Source: Streptomyces sp. DHE7-1 | GTDB taxonomy: Bacteria > Actinomycetota > Actinomycetes > Streptomycetales > Streptomycetaceae | Assembly: GCA_016432725.1 (NCBI GenBank) | Contig: JACJDG010000003.1 | Coordinates: 6,602,001-6,666,000 of the forward strand | Direction of reading: 5' to 3' | DNA length: 64,000 nt | In this document: in pieces, positions 39,972-49,118 of the stretch | Numbering within the stretch: the stretch's first letter is position 1 | How the letters are laid out: each line of letters begins with the position of its first letter | The notes under the pieces: generated by a model | What the model was told of the DNA's origin: nothing | Seen by the model: only the letters and a program-made list of their open reading frames with translations | Database searches by the model: none | Made by a program: the position numbers and the translations under genes

Positions 39972-40309
39972 TCCCTCGCTCCCCGTCCTTGCTTTTCGGT
40001 CATTTCCGCGATGCTCCGCACGGCGCCGTGAAAGCTACCCCACCCGTCAGCCGGGCGGGAGGGGTGCGGAAATCGAGCAAACCTCGCCTTCCTACCCGCC
40101 GACGAGCGGAAAATGCCCTCACATGGGTAAGGGCCGGACACAATACTGACGGGTCAGTAACTTTCGGAACCGTAATCTCCACCGAATCTGTACGACGCGC
40201 TTACTGCGCGCGGACCTGGCCCGACGGCCGCGACGGCCGTCCCCCGTCGTGCGGGCCGCCCTTCTCCGCCGGCCACCCCGTCCCCGCTGCGGACGAGGCG
40301 ACTCGCCCG
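39972..40309. other. Intergenic region upstream of fadD, holding one palindrome
   Basis: About 340 bases between the FadD start (minus) and the end of the LysR gene (minus). The only clear element is the palindrome at 40144. It is noticeably less GC-rich near 40110-40190 than its flanks, in keeping with a promoter zone. No gene seen. Confidence 0.5.
40144..40159. promoter_or_regulatory. Palindromic operator upstream of fadD
   Basis: TACTGACGGGTCAGTA has 7-bp perfect arms (TACTGAC/GTCAGTA) around a GG centre. The form is typical of TetR-family operators, which often control acyl-CoA genes. Which protein binds it, and whether it serves fadD, is inference. Confidence 0.6.
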
Positions 40310-41188
40310 TCAGCGCCCTTCGCGCCGCCGGCCGTGCAACCGGTCGCCGCCCGCCAGGATCGCCGCCGCCAGCGCGTTCGCGGCGGCGTCCGCGGCGCCC
40401 CGGCGCCTGCCGTGCACCAGCACGAAGTCGACCTTGCCCAGCTCGGGCAGGGCCGGGCGCTCCGGCAGCCGGAACAGGCCGGGCGGGATCAGGCGGCGGG
40501 AATGGGCCATGACCCCCAGCCCGGCGCGGGCCGCGGCGACGAGACCGTTGAGGCTGCCGCTGGTGCACACGATCCGCCACTCGCGGCCCTGGGCCTCCAG
40601 CGCCTCAAGGGCGCGGGCCCGGGTGATGCCCGGCGGGGGATACACGATGAGCGGGACCGGGCGGTCGGGGTCCAGGCGCAGGTTCTCGGCGCCGATCCAC
40701 ACCAGGTCGTCGCGCCACACCAGTTCACCGCGCGGGTCCTCGGGCCGCCGCTTGGCCAGCACCAGGTCCAGCTTGCCCGCCGCGAGCCGCTCGTGCAGGG
40801 TGCCGGACAGTTCCACGGTCAGCTCCAGGTCGACCTCGGGATGGTCGTGCCGGAAGCGCTCCAGGATCTCCGGCAACCGGGTGAGGACGAAGTCCTCCGA
40901 GGCGCCGAAGCGCAGCCGCCCGCGCACCCGGGTGCCGGTGAAGAACGCCGTCGCCTGCTCGTGCACCTCGAGCATTCGGCGCGCGAAGCCCAGCATGGCC
41001 TCGCCGTCCTCGGTCAGCTCCACCGAGTGGGTGTCCCGGGCGAAGAGCTGGCGGCCGGCGGCGTTCTCCAGCCGCCGCACGTGCTGGCTGACCGTCGACT
41101 GGCGCAGCCCCAGACGCCGGGCGGCCTGCGTGAAGCTCAGCGTCTGCGCCACGGCCAGGAAGGTGCGCAACTGGGAGGGCTCGTACAC
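40310..41188 (-). CDS. LysR-family transcriptional regulator
   Basis: 292 residues, intact. HTH at residues 1-60 (SQLRTFLAVAQTLSFTQAARRLGL, STVSQHVRRLENAAG), then the LysR substrate domain (RGRLRFGASEDFVLTRLPEIL, LDLVLAKRRPEDPRGELVW). It is divergent from the bile-acid-symporter-like gene across about 140 bases, the usual layout in which a LysR protein controls its neighbour. The inducer is unknown. Confidence 0.93.
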   Translation of the reverse strand: MYEPSQLRTFLAVAQTLSFTQAARRLGLRQSTVSQHVRRLENAAGRQLFARDTHSVELTEDGEAMLGFARRMLEVHEQATAFFTGTRVRGRLRFGASEDFVLTRLPEILERFRHDHPEVDLELTVELSGTLHERLAAGKLDLVLAKRRPEDPRGELVWRDDLVWIGAENLRLDPDRPVPLIVYPPPGITRARALEALEAQGREWRIVCTSGSLNGLVAAARAGLGVMAHSRRLIPPGLFRLPERPALPELGKVDFVLVHGRRRGAADAAANALAAAILAGGDRLHGRRREGR

Positions 41189-41329
41189 ACCGCCAGCCTA
41201 GCCGTGGTCATCGCGGAACATGATGACAGTCAGAGTGGTGTGCCGGATTCCCGATCGGCGCGGAGAGGAGGACCATGGAAAGGGCCCCCGGGCCCGTGGA
41301 CGTACCCGACGAACAGCGAGTGGAGCACC

Positions 41330-42364
41330 GTGAAACGCCCGCACTGGCCGAGCTGGATGCCGATCGACCCGTACATCGTGCTGCTGATCGGCACGGTGGG
41401 ACTGGCGGCGCTCCTCCCGGCCCGCGGGACGGGCGCGGACGTCGCCTCCGGGGCGTCCACGGCGGCGATCGCCTTCCTGTTCTTCCTCTACGGCGCCCGG
41501 CTCTCCACCCGCGAGGCGCTGGACGGCCTGCGCCACTGGCGTCTGCACGGCACCGTGCTGGCCTGCACCTTCGTGATCTTCCCGGTGCTGGGCCTCGCCG
41601 CCCGCGGACTGGTCCCGGTACTGCTGACCCAGCCGCTGTACCAGGGGCTGCTGTTCCTGACGCTGGTGCCGTCCACGATCCAGTCGTCGATCGCCTTCAC
41701 GTCGATCGCCCGCGGCAACGTGCCCGCCGCCATCTGCGCCGGCTCCTTCTCCTCCCTGGTCGGCATCGTCGCGACCCCGCTGCTGGCGGCCGCCCTGCTG
41801 GGCAGCAGCGGCGGCGGGTTCTCCGCCGACTCGCTGGTGAAGATCGTGCTGCAACTGCTGGTGCCGTTCCTCGCCGGGCAGGTGCTGCGCCGGTGGATCG
41901 GCGGCTTCGTCGCCCGGCACAAGAAGGTGCTGGGCCTGGTCGACCGCGGCTCGATCCTGCTGGTCGTCTACACCGCGTTCAGCGAGGGCATGACCCAGGG
42001 CATCTGGCACCAGGTCAGCGCGGTCCGGCTGGGAGCGCTGCTCGCCGTCGAGGGCGTGCTCCTCGCCGTCATGCTGCTGCTGACCTGGTACGGCGCCCGG
42101 GCGCTCGGGTTCGGCCGGGCGGACCGGATCGCGATCCAGTTCGCCGGTTCGAAGAAGTCCCTCGCCTCCGGTCTGCCGATGGCGAGCGTGCTGTTCGGCG
42201 CCCACGCCTCGCTGGCCGTGCTGCCGTTGATGCTCTTCCACCAGATGCAGCTCATGGTGTGCGCGGTCATCGCCAAGCGGCGCGCCCGCGACCCGGAGGC
42301 CGCCGACTCACCGGCCGGGCCGGCCTCGGCGTCACGCACGGCGGTCGGCACCGGCTCCCGCTGA
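41330..42364 (+). CDS. Bile acid:sodium symporter-family transporter
   Basis: 344 residues, intact. GTG 41330 opens MKRPHWPSWMPIDPYIVLLIG. About ten hydrophobic helices are seen, among them GASTAAIAFLFFLYGARLS, LLFLTLVPSTIQSSIAFTSIA and IQFAGSKKSLASGLPM. The SBF blocks (RLSTREALDG and GSKKSLASG) resemble the Na+-coupled YfeH-like branch rather than true bile-acid carriers. It moves an organic anion with sodium or protons; the substrate is unknown. It is paired with the divergent LysR regulator. Confidence 0.88.
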   Translation: MKRPHWPSWMPIDPYIVLLIGTVGLAALLPARGTGADVASGASTAAIAFLFFLYGARLSTREALDGLRHWRLHGTVLACTFVIFPVLGLAARGLVPVLLTQPLYQGLLFLTLVPSTIQSSIAFTSIARGNVPAAICAGSFSSLVGIVATPLLAAALLGSSGGGFSADSLVKIVLQLLVPFLAGQVLRRWIGGFVARHKKVLGLVDRGSILLVVYTAFSEGMTQGIWHQVSAVRLGALLAVEGVLLAVMLLLTWYGARALGFGRADRIAIQFAGSKKSLASGLPMASVLFGAHASLAVLPLMLFHQMQLMVCAVIAKRRARDPEAADSPAGPASASRTAVGTGSR

Positions 42365-42710
42365 GCCCCGCCCGGCCGATGCGGGCCGTCGGCCCCGGGG
42401 CCGGCACCGAGCGCGGGTCCAGGGGCCGTCGTCGGCCGTGGACCCTCGTGGCCGTCGCGGGGCTGTGGACCGGTGTCCGGGCGTCGCGGGCTGTGGACCG
42501 GTGTCCGGGCGTCGGGCGTGGCTCCCGTGTCCGAGGGCGGCCGGGTACACGCGGCCCGCGGCAGCCGTTGCGCTGGGGCCCGTCGCGGGCCCGCGACCCC
42601 GGAGCCGGCCGTCGGCCGGGGCGCCGGTGTCGGCCGTCGGCCGGGGCCCGGTGTGCGTCGGCAGACGCTGATCCGGAGCCCGTCGTCAGCCGTGGCCCCG
42701 GCTCGCCGGG
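42365..42710. repeat. GC-rich low-complexity spacer with direct repeats
   Basis: No gene in about 345 bases between convergent genes. A 25-base unit (GCTGTGGACCGGTGTCCGGG followed by CGTCG) occurs at 42462-42486 and 42490-42514, period 28. Shorter variants of GGTGTCCGGGCGTCG and GTCGGCCGGGG recur nearby. It may include a terminator, but no clean hairpin stands out. Confidence 0.6.
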
Positions 42711-44610
42711 TCAGCCGCCGACCCGGTCCAGCGGCAGCCACAGCACGGTGTCCTTCGGGGACCGCAGCACCTTCGGGTCGGACAGCTCCGCGTCGGACAG
42801 GGCGCGGTTCCAGACGCGCACCTCGTCGATCGCGCCGGTGAAGAGGGCGCGGCTGTCCATGCGCTGGCCGATGTGCACCCCGAAGGGGGAGTTGCGGCTG
42901 ACCGAGCCCGGCACGTCGGCGGCGGCCGTCTCCGTGCCGTCGACGGACAGCGACAGCCGGCCGCCGCCCCGGCGCAGCACCGCGTGGTGCCACTCGCCGT
43001 CGTTGTACGCGGTCGTGGTGCGCACGTAAGCGGTGCGCGGCGCGGCCGCGCCGTCCCGCACCGTGATGAGGCCCTGCACCCTGCCGTTCGCCGGCTCGCC
43101 GCGCAGCCACACCTGGGGCTGGCTGGTGCCGATGCCGCCCATCCACAGCAGCGGCTGCTCCCCGGCGGCCGCCGTGTAGCGGAACCACAGCGACGCGGTG
43201 AACTCCCCGGCGCCGAGCGGAAGCCCGGCACGGAAGGGCAGGCGTACGGCGTCGTCGGTGCCGTCGAACCGGAGCGCGCCGTCCGACACGCCGTCGGTAC
43301 TCGCGGCGCCGCCGAGCACCGCCGCCGGGCGGGCGTGCGGGGCCAGGTCGGCGGTGTGCGGATCGGGGCCGCGGCGCGGGGCGAGCCAGTCCTCGGTGAA
43401 GCGGGCGAAGCGGATCTCGTCGCGCGCGTCGGCCGCCCCGCCCTCGTACAGCAGGCCCACCGTGTCCCGGCCCGCCCGCACGAGGTCCGAGTAGCCGGAC
43501 CAGTCCGCGGTGACGACGGTGCCGCGGTCCACACTGTCCCAGGTACGGCCGCCGTCGTAGGAGGAACGGATCATCATCGTGCGGCGGCGGTCGGGGTCGG
43601 CGGGGCAGGAGAGCAGCAGTCGGCCGCCCAGCCGGAGCACGGCGCCCTGCACCTGCGGCGTGTAGAGGTCCGGCAGGCCGTGGAAGGGCGCGGCGAAGCT
43701 GCCGCCGCCGTCCCGGCTGACGGCCTGGGTGCGGTGGCCGAGGTCGGTGCCGTCCTGCTCCCGGCCGCTGACCAGCACGGAGCCGTCCGTGCGCTCCGTG
43801 AGCGTGAGTTCGGACGGCTTCTGCCGGAACGTGCCGTCGGCGGCGATCGGCCAGGTGTCGGTGGCGCCGACACGCCAGTGGCCGCCGTGGTCGTCGCTGA
43901 CGACGAGCGCCGCGTGGTTGGCGGTGACCCGGCTGCCGTCCCAGGTCTCGGTGTTGACGCCGAACACCAGCCGGCCGGCGTACCGGCCCCGGGTGAGCTG
44001 GACGCCGTGCACCGGCCCGGTCGCGTACCAGGAGTTCCAGTCGGGGGCAGGATGTCGGGGCTCAGGTCACGCGGCTCGGACCAGGTGAGGCCGTCGTCGT
44101 CGCTGTACTGCAGATGCGGGGTGCGGTCGCAGGGCACGGCGCAGCCCGCGCTGTCCGTGCGACCGGTGTTGTACGTCTCCGCGAGCCACACCCGGCCGGT
44201 GTCCCGGTCCACGACCGGCGCCGGGTTGCCGTGGGTGTCACCGGCGCCCTCGTTGACCACCCGCAGCGGGCCCCAGGTGCGGCCGCCGTCGGTGGAGCGC
44301 TTGAGCACGATGTCGATGTCGGCCGCGTCCCGCAGTTGAGGACCCGGCCCTCGGCGAACGCCAGCAGCGAGCCGTCGGCGGCCCGGACGACCGCCGGGAT
44401 CCGGAAGCAGGCGTAACCGGGGTCCTGGGCGGCCTTGAAGAGCACCTGCTGCTCGAACGCGGGCGTTGCCCGGCCCGGTTCGGCGTGTGCCGGTCGGGGA
44501 TGGGCCAGTGGCACCGCGAGCAGCGCGGCCGCGACGGCGGTGACGGCCGGCGCACGTCCGAGGCGGGCGCGAAGCAACGATCTCGCACGGGCGCGGAGAC
44601 CTGACGGCAT
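42711..44610 (-). CDS. Secreted sialidase with C-terminal LamG domain (two frame breaks)
   Basis: About 633 residues after correction. ATG 44610 opens MPSGLRARARSLLRARLGR and a signal peptide (AVTAVAAALLAVPLAHP). The sialidase features are CFRIPAVVRA (the FRIP motif) and several Asp-boxes (STDGGRTWGP, SDDDGLTWSE, SYDGGRTWDS), forming a six-bladed propeller. After residue about 440 a LamG/concanavalin-like domain follows (FTASLWFRYTAAAGEQPLLW). It removes terminal sialic acid outside the cell. Breaks at 44329-44331 and 44043-44047 are restored by one base each. Confidence 0.9.
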
Positions 44611-44742
44611 GGCGAGGCCTGCCCTTCGTCGGCCGGACAATCGGACATCCGGACATCCCATGTCCAACATGCGCTCTGTCGACGGTAGTTGGGGCCCCGT
44701 CACCCCACAAGGAGCGTGCGCCACCGGAAGTGCGCGGCGCCG

Positions 44743-45659
44743 CTACGGCCGCAGGACGACCTTGCCGAGGTTGGTCCGTGCCGCGATCGCCTCGTGCGCC
44801 TTCGCGGCGTCCTCCAGCGCGAACTCGCCGTGCACGGCGGGCTTCAGGGTGCCGTCGGAGAACAGCCGCCACAGCTCCCGCCGCCACCTCTCGTACAGCT
44901 CCGGCCGGCCGCGGGCGATCAGCGCCATCTGGAAGCCGATCACCGACTTGGCGCCGACGAGCAGGTCGTACGCCCGGACCGTGCCGCCGCCGGAGCTGTA
45001 GGCCACCAGCCGGCCGTGCGGGGCGAGCGCGGCGAGAGCCGGGGCGAGCAGGTCGCCGCCGACCGCGTCCAGCACGCAGTCGTACGGCTCTCCCCACCGT
45101 TCGTCGCCGTACCGGACGCAGTCGTCCGCGCCGAGCGAGCGGACGAAGCCCGTCTTCGCCGGATCGGAGACGGCGCCCACCACCCGCCGCGCACCCCGCA
45201 CCCGCGCCAGCCGCACGGCGAGCTGCCCGACCCCGCTCGCCGCGGCCGTGACCAGCACCGCCTGCCCGCGCACCGGACCCGCGGCGTCCAGCACGCCGAG
45301 GGCCACCAGTCCGCTGCGCACCAGCGCGACCGCGTCGACGCAGGTCGCGTGGTCGGGGACGGGGAGGCCATCGCCTCCCGCAGCAGGGCGAAGTCGGCGT
45401 AGCCGTGGCCGAAGCACAGCCCGGTCACCCGGTCGCCGGTCCGGAAGCGGCTCACGCCCTCGCCCGCCGCCACCACCGTGCCGGCGACCTCGCCGCCCAG
45501 TGGTACCGGCTCGGCGGCCTCGGCCACCTTGCGGACGACGGGCAGCGTGACCCCGACCGCCTCGCAGCGCACCAGCAGCTCCCCGGCGCCGGGCTCGGGA
45601 ACGGCGGCCTCCTCCACGAAGAGCGGACCGCCGGCGGACTCGTAGCGGACGCGACGCAT
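44743..45659 (-). CDS. Quinone oxidoreductase-like (MDR family; frame break)
   Basis: About 305 residues after correction. ATG 45659 has CTGGAGGC upstream. N-terminal GroES-like part (FVEEAAVPEPGAGELLVRC, VPLGGEVAGTVVAAGEGVSRF), then a Rossmann part (GQAVLVTAAASGVGQLAVRLA, CVLDAVGGDLLAPALAAL, RLVAYSSGGGT). No zinc-binding Cys cluster is seen, so it belongs to the NADPH:quinone reductase branch. The frame breaks at GGGG 45361-45364. It is divergent from a MarR regulator that probably controls it. Confidence 0.88.
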
Positions 45660-45696
45660 CGCAGCCTCCAGACGCCGGACGCGTTCCGGCGGGTCG

Positions 45697-45760
45697 TTGG
45701 AAATCCCCATAAATTCATTGGGAGGCCCAACGGTACTGGAAGATTCGTTGGGAAGTCCAA
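45697..45760. promoter_or_regulatory. Two or three repeated MarR-type operator sites
   Basis: TTGGGAGGCCCAA (45718-45730, perfect palindrome) and TTGGGAAGTCCAA (45748-45760), exactly 30 bases apart; a weaker TTGGAAATCCCCA is at 45697-45709. They lie between the divergent oxidoreductase and MarR starts, so autoregulation and co-repression are likely. Sites seen; binding inferred. Confidence 0.72.
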
Positions 45761-45783
45761 GGATTTCCGGCTAGGCTGCCGTC

Positions 45784-46221
45784 ATGGCCGAAGCACCCCT
45801 CCCCGCCATCCGTGCCCTGCCCAGCTGGGTCCTCGGCCGGGCCGCCGCCCGTGGCCGCGCCCTGGTCGCCGACGCTCTGGCGGCCGAGGGCATGAGGATG
45901 TGGCACCACGTGGTCCTCTCCGCCGTCCGCGATCTGGCGCCCGTCGCCCAGGCCGACCTCGGCCGCGGGGTCGGCCTCGACGCCAAGGACCTGGTCGGCG
46001 TCCTCAACAACCTGCAGTCCGCCGGTCTCGTCCTGCGCGACCCGGACCCCAAGGACCGGCGCAAGAACGCCGTGTCCCTCACCGAGGACGGCGCCCGTCT
46101 GCTCGTCCGCTGCGAGAAGGCGGCCCGCGAGGCCAACGACGAACTGCTCGCCCCGCTGTCGACGACTGAACGCGATCAGTTCATGGGCCTGTTGATCCGG
46201 ATTTCCGGCACCGTCGGCTGA
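45784..46221 (+). CDS. MarR-family transcriptional regulator
   Basis: 145 residues, intact. Winged-helix region: ALAAEGMRMWHHVVLSAVRDL, AQADLGRGVGLDAKDLVGVL (recognition helix), GLVLRDPDPKDRRKNAVSLTEDG (wing). It probably senses a small electrophile or phenolic and controls the divergent quinone oxidoreductase through the operators at 45697-45760. Confidence 0.93.
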   Translation: MAEAPLPAIRALPSWVLGRAAARGRALVADALAAEGMRMWHHVVLSAVRDLAPVAQADLGRGVGLDAKDLVGVLNNLQSAGLVLRDPDPKDRRKNAVSLTEDGARLLVRCEKAAREANDELLAPLSTTERDQFMGLLIRISGTVG

Positions 46222-46240
46222 CGGCGGTTAACGTTCCGTC

Positions 46241-46767
46241 ATGACCGCAGCCCCGCGCTCGATCCCCGGCGCACCGCCCTCGTCCTCGTCGACCTGATGG
46301 ACCGCGTCGTCGCGCTGCCCCTGGAGCCCCGCAAGGGCACCGAGGTGCTCGCCACCGCGGAAGAGCTGGCCACCGCATTCCGCGCGGCCGGGTCGCTCGT
46401 CGTGCTGATCCGGGTGGAACGCCCCGCGGTCGCCGAGCAGCCGCCCGGCAGCGGTCTGGTGGCCGGGCTGCGCCGGGACGGCGACGTGGAGGTGGTCAAG
46501 CGCACCATCGGCGGCTTCCAGGGCACCGACCTCGACCAGCGGCTGCGCGAACGCGGGGTCGGCACCCTGGTGTTCGGCGGCATCGCCACCAACCTCGGCG
46601 TCGAGTCCACCGCCCGCGCCGCCGCCGACCTCGGCTACGACCTGGTCTTCGTGGAGGACGCCATGGCCGCGCTCACCGCCCCCGAACACGAGGCCTCGGT
46701 CCGGCTCGACTTCCCCCGGCTGGGCACGGTGGTCAGGGCGAGCGACGTCCACCTGACGCGCGGCTGA
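46241..46767 (+). CDS. Isochorismatase-like hydrolase without the usual cysteine (frame break)
   Basis: About 175 residues. ATG 46241 opens MTAAPRSIPRRTALVLVDLMD after one C is added at CCCC 46264-46267. The family blocks are TALVLVDLMD (Asp), VVKRTIGGFQGTDLDQRL (Lys) and VFGGIATNLGVESTARAAADLG. The catalytic Cys, normally at the Gly in TNLGVEST, is missing, as in the YecD branch. It may bind rather than hydrolyse. It follows the marR gene by about 20 bases and is likely in the same transcript. Confidence 0.85.
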
Positions 46768-46937
46768 GCGGGACGCGCCGGCGCGGTCCGTGTACGGCGG
46801 GGAGGCCGATCGCCCGCGGCCCGCGGGCGGCGGAGCGGCCGGCGGGCCGCGTCCCATGTGGCCCAGGACCCGATCCACCGCGCCCCGCGCGCGGCCGATG
46901 GGCCCAAGGGTCGCCCGTCGATCAGCGGGACCCCGCT

Positions 46938-46973
46938 GCCCTCTGCGCAGCGGGACCCCGCTGCGCAGAGGGC
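46938..46973. terminator. Perfect 16-bp hairpin
   Basis: GCCCTCTGCGCAGCGG (46938-46953), GACC loop, perfect complement 46958-46973. It lies between the isochorismatase-like and convergent fdhD genes, as a likely bidirectional terminator. No T-tract. Confidence 0.82.
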
Positions 46974-47018
46974 ACTCCCCGTCGGCAGGGGCCCCGCCGT
47001 CGTGCCGCGGGGGACCGG

Positions 47019-47867
47019 TCAGCTCTGCGTGGCCGTGGTCGGCAGGGCGACGCGGTCCTCGCCCGCGTACACGTTCATCGAGCTGCCCCGCAGGAAGCCC
47101 ACCAGGGTCAGGCCCGTCTCGGCGGCCAGGTCGACGGCCAGCGACGAGGGCGCCGATACGGCCGCGAGCACCGGGATGCCCGCCATCACGGCCTTCTGCG
47201 CCAGCTCGAACGAGGCACGGCCCGAGACCAGCAGGATCGTCCGCGACAGCGGCAGGTCACCGTGCTGCAGCGCACGCCCGACCAGCTTGTCGACCGCGTT
47301 GTGCCGCCCCACGTCCTCCCGGACGTCCAGCAGCTCCCCGTCCTCGCGGAACAGGGCCGCCGCGTGCAGGCCCCCGGTGCGGTCGAAGACCCGCTGGGCC
47401 GCCCGCAGCCGGTCGGGCAGACCCGCCAGCAGCTCGGGGGTGACCCGGACCGGGGGAGTGTCGGCGATCGGCCAGCGCGTGGTGGTGCGGACGGCGTCCA
47501 GGCTGGCCTTGCCGCACAGCCCGCACGAGGAGGACGTGTACACGTTCCGCTCCAGGCTGAAGTCCGGCAGCACCACGCCCGGGGCGGTCTTCACGTCGAC
47601 CACGTTGTACGTGTTCGAGCCGTCCGCCGTCGCACCCGCGCAGTACACGATGTTCTGGAGGTCGGACGCGGTGCCCAGCACGCCCTCGCTCACCAGGAAC
47701 CCGGCAGCCAGCGCGAAGTCGTCGCCCGGTGTGCGCATGGTGATCGCGAGGGGCTTGCCGTTCAGCCGGATCTCCAGCGGTTCCTCGGCGACGAGCGTGT
47801 CCGGCCGGGTGGAGACCGCTCCGTCCCGGATGCGGAGGACCTTGCGGCGTTCCGTGACTCGTCCCAT
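47019..47867 (-). CDS. fdhD: Formate dehydrogenase sulfurtransferase FdhD
   Basis: 282 residues, intact. The active-site pair is in YTSSSCGLCGKASLDAV (CxxC, sulfur relay). Other FdhD blocks: VAEEPLEIRLNGKPLAITMRT, VREDVGRHNAVDKLVGRAL and LVSGRASFELAQKAVMAG. FdhD passes sulfur from cysteine desulfurase to the molybdenum cofactor of formate dehydrogenase. The only formate-dehydrogenase trace nearby is the degenerate fragment just upstream. Confidence 0.96.
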   Translation of the reverse strand: MGRVTERRKVLRIRDGAVSTRPDTLVAEEPLEIRLNGKPLAITMRTPGDDFALAAGFLVSEGVLGTASDLQNIVYCAGATADGSNTYNVVDVKTAPGVVLPDFSLERNVYTSSSCGLCGKASLDAVRTTTRWPIADTPPVRVTPELLAGLPDRLRAAQRVFDRTGGLHAAALFREDGELLDVREDVGRHNAVDKLVGRALQHGDLPLSRTILLVSGRASFELAQKAVMAGIPVLAAVSAPSSLAVDLAAETGLTLVGFLRGSSMNVYAGEDRVALPTTATQS

Positions 47868-47874
47868 GTCCTGA

Positions 47875-48078
47875 TCAGCCCCGGTTCTGTACGTGCTGGT
47901 GGCCGAAACGGCCCTTGATGCGGAGGTTGCCGTGGGTCACCGGGTTGTCGTGCCGTGAGGTGACCTCGGCCATCTCATTGTCCTGCACATGGAGCGTGGG
48001 GTCGCAGCCCACACCGCGGTGGGCGCGCCTGCGGACGCATTCGGTCACACCGCCGCCCATGCACTCGAAGAGCGCCAT
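47875..48078 (-). pseudogene. Degenerate fragment of a formate-dehydrogenase-like [4Fe-4S] protein
   Basis: The frame reads GVGCDPTLHVQDNEMAEVTSRHDNPVTHGNLRIKGRFGHQHVQNRG. It matches the end of the small (iron-sulfur) proteins of molybdopterin oxidoreductases, where CxYCGVGCG...TSPHDNPVTHGNLCIKGRFGFQHV is expected. Here the first cysteines are lost (RRRAHRGVGC) and the CIKG cysteine is Arg, so no [4Fe-4S] site can form. The gene is only about 68 residues long from ATG 48078, and the CYTH gene lies 9 bases upstream. A decayed, truncated relic next to fdhD. Confidence 0.62.
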
Positions 48079-48086
48079 CCTCGATG

Positions 48087-48647
48087 TCACTCCGGGCGGA
48101 GGCCGTACTCCGCCAGGCACCCGAGCAGCTCTTGGCGAGGGGTCTCGACAAGTCGTCCTCCAGTGAAGCGGACGTCGTTCGTCACCTCTGCCACGCACTC
48201 AGGCGGCGGAACGAAGGACTGCGCCTCCTCGTCGGTGGTGAACTCGGCTTCAGCGAGGACCAGACCCTGCAGGGGACCGTCGAAGACGTCGACGCCCAAG
48301 GGAGGCACGCTGAAACGCGTCTTGGACAGCACCACGGCCGGCAGCGAGGCGAGCAGGTCGTACTCGGCCGACGACAAGTAGGTGTTGGTGATCAGGCCCT
48401 GAACACCGCCCGGACGGGAGATCGGCACTTTCTGTGTGAGTTTGCGTTCGCAGCTGCCGTCCGGGAAGTCGGCACGTCGCAGCCGCAGACGTGTTCCCAC
48501 CAGATACCGGTCGGTGATCACCCGGGTGTCCGTCACTGTCGACGGCGTCGGCGGTCCGGCCAGCAGGAACCGCCTCTCCCGCTCGACGCGGGCATACTTG
48601 CCCGGGTAAACCGACTGACCTCGAATCCCACCGGCCTTGTCCATCAT
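48087..48647 (-). CDS. CYTH-domain protein
   Basis: 186 residues, intact. The first strand has YARVERERRFLLAGPP, the ExExK/R signature of the CYTH/triphosphate-tunnel fold. Then RYLVGTRLRLRRADF and SCERKLTQKVP (paired basic residues), DGPLQGLVLAEAEFTTDEEA, VAEVTNDVRFTGGRLVETP. The fold binds triphosphorylated substrates (adenylate cyclase/thiamine triphosphatase-like). The actual activity is unknown. It stands between two gene remnants, so the neighbourhood is rearranged. Confidence 0.85.
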   Translation of the reverse strand: MMDKAGGIRGQSVYPGKYARVERERRFLLAGPPTPSTVTDTRVITDRYLVGTRLRLRRADFPDGSCERKLTQKVPISRPGGVQGLITNTYLSSAEYDLLASLPAVVLSKTRFSVPPLGVDVFDGPLQGLVLAEAEFTTDEEAQSFVPPPECVAEVTNDVRFTGGRLVETPRQELLGCLAEYGLRPE

Positions 48648-48753
48648 CAGGACAGCTTCTCAGCTGCTTCTCCCCGTTCGCCTCGCCCTTTTCCCGATAC
48701 TGCAGAGTCCGGCGAGAAGTGCGCGCGGCCAGTATCAGCGAGAGACCTTTGGC

Positions 48754-49005
48754 CGGCCCGCACGCCGCGTACGCGTTGGCCTTCAGACCCAGGAACACCA
48801 CGTCGGCCGGGCCGGCCTCGGCCGGGTCGTCGCCGGCGCCGGGGTGCGCGGTGAAGCCGCCGCGCGGGCTGAACGCCCTTACTACGTAGCGCTTCACGGC
48901 CGCGATACGCGGTCCACGGGCTATGAGGTGCACATCGGCGCCGGCACGGTGGAGCGCGGCACCGACTCGGGCGCCGATCGCACCGGCGCCGAGGACATGG
49001 AGGGA
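48754..49005 (-). pseudogene. Ketopantoate-reductase-like N-terminal fragment
   Basis: The frame reads SLHVLGAGAIGARVGAALHR, then ADVHLIARGPRIAAV, GDDPAEAGPADVVFLGLK and ANAYAACGP, after which the similarity stops. This is the Rossmann start of an ApbA/PanE-type 2-dehydropantoate reductase, about 84 of the usual 300 residues. No start codon is seen at the expected place, and the catalytic domain is absent. Probably a remnant left by a deletion; the CYTH gene follows on the same strand. Confidence 0.6.
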
Positions 49006-49118
49006 GGCGCGGCAAGGGTTCGCGCGGCGACCGTTGAGCGCCTGCCGCATACCGTTCACCGCATACGGTCGACGGCGCTTCTTCTCAACTTCCGGAACCG
49101 GTCCTGCCGTTCCGCGCC

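Noticed and set aside
42365..42710. Repeats as a CRISPR array
   Set aside because: The units are irregular and GC-rich with only two near-identical copies, without spacers of uniform length or cas genes.
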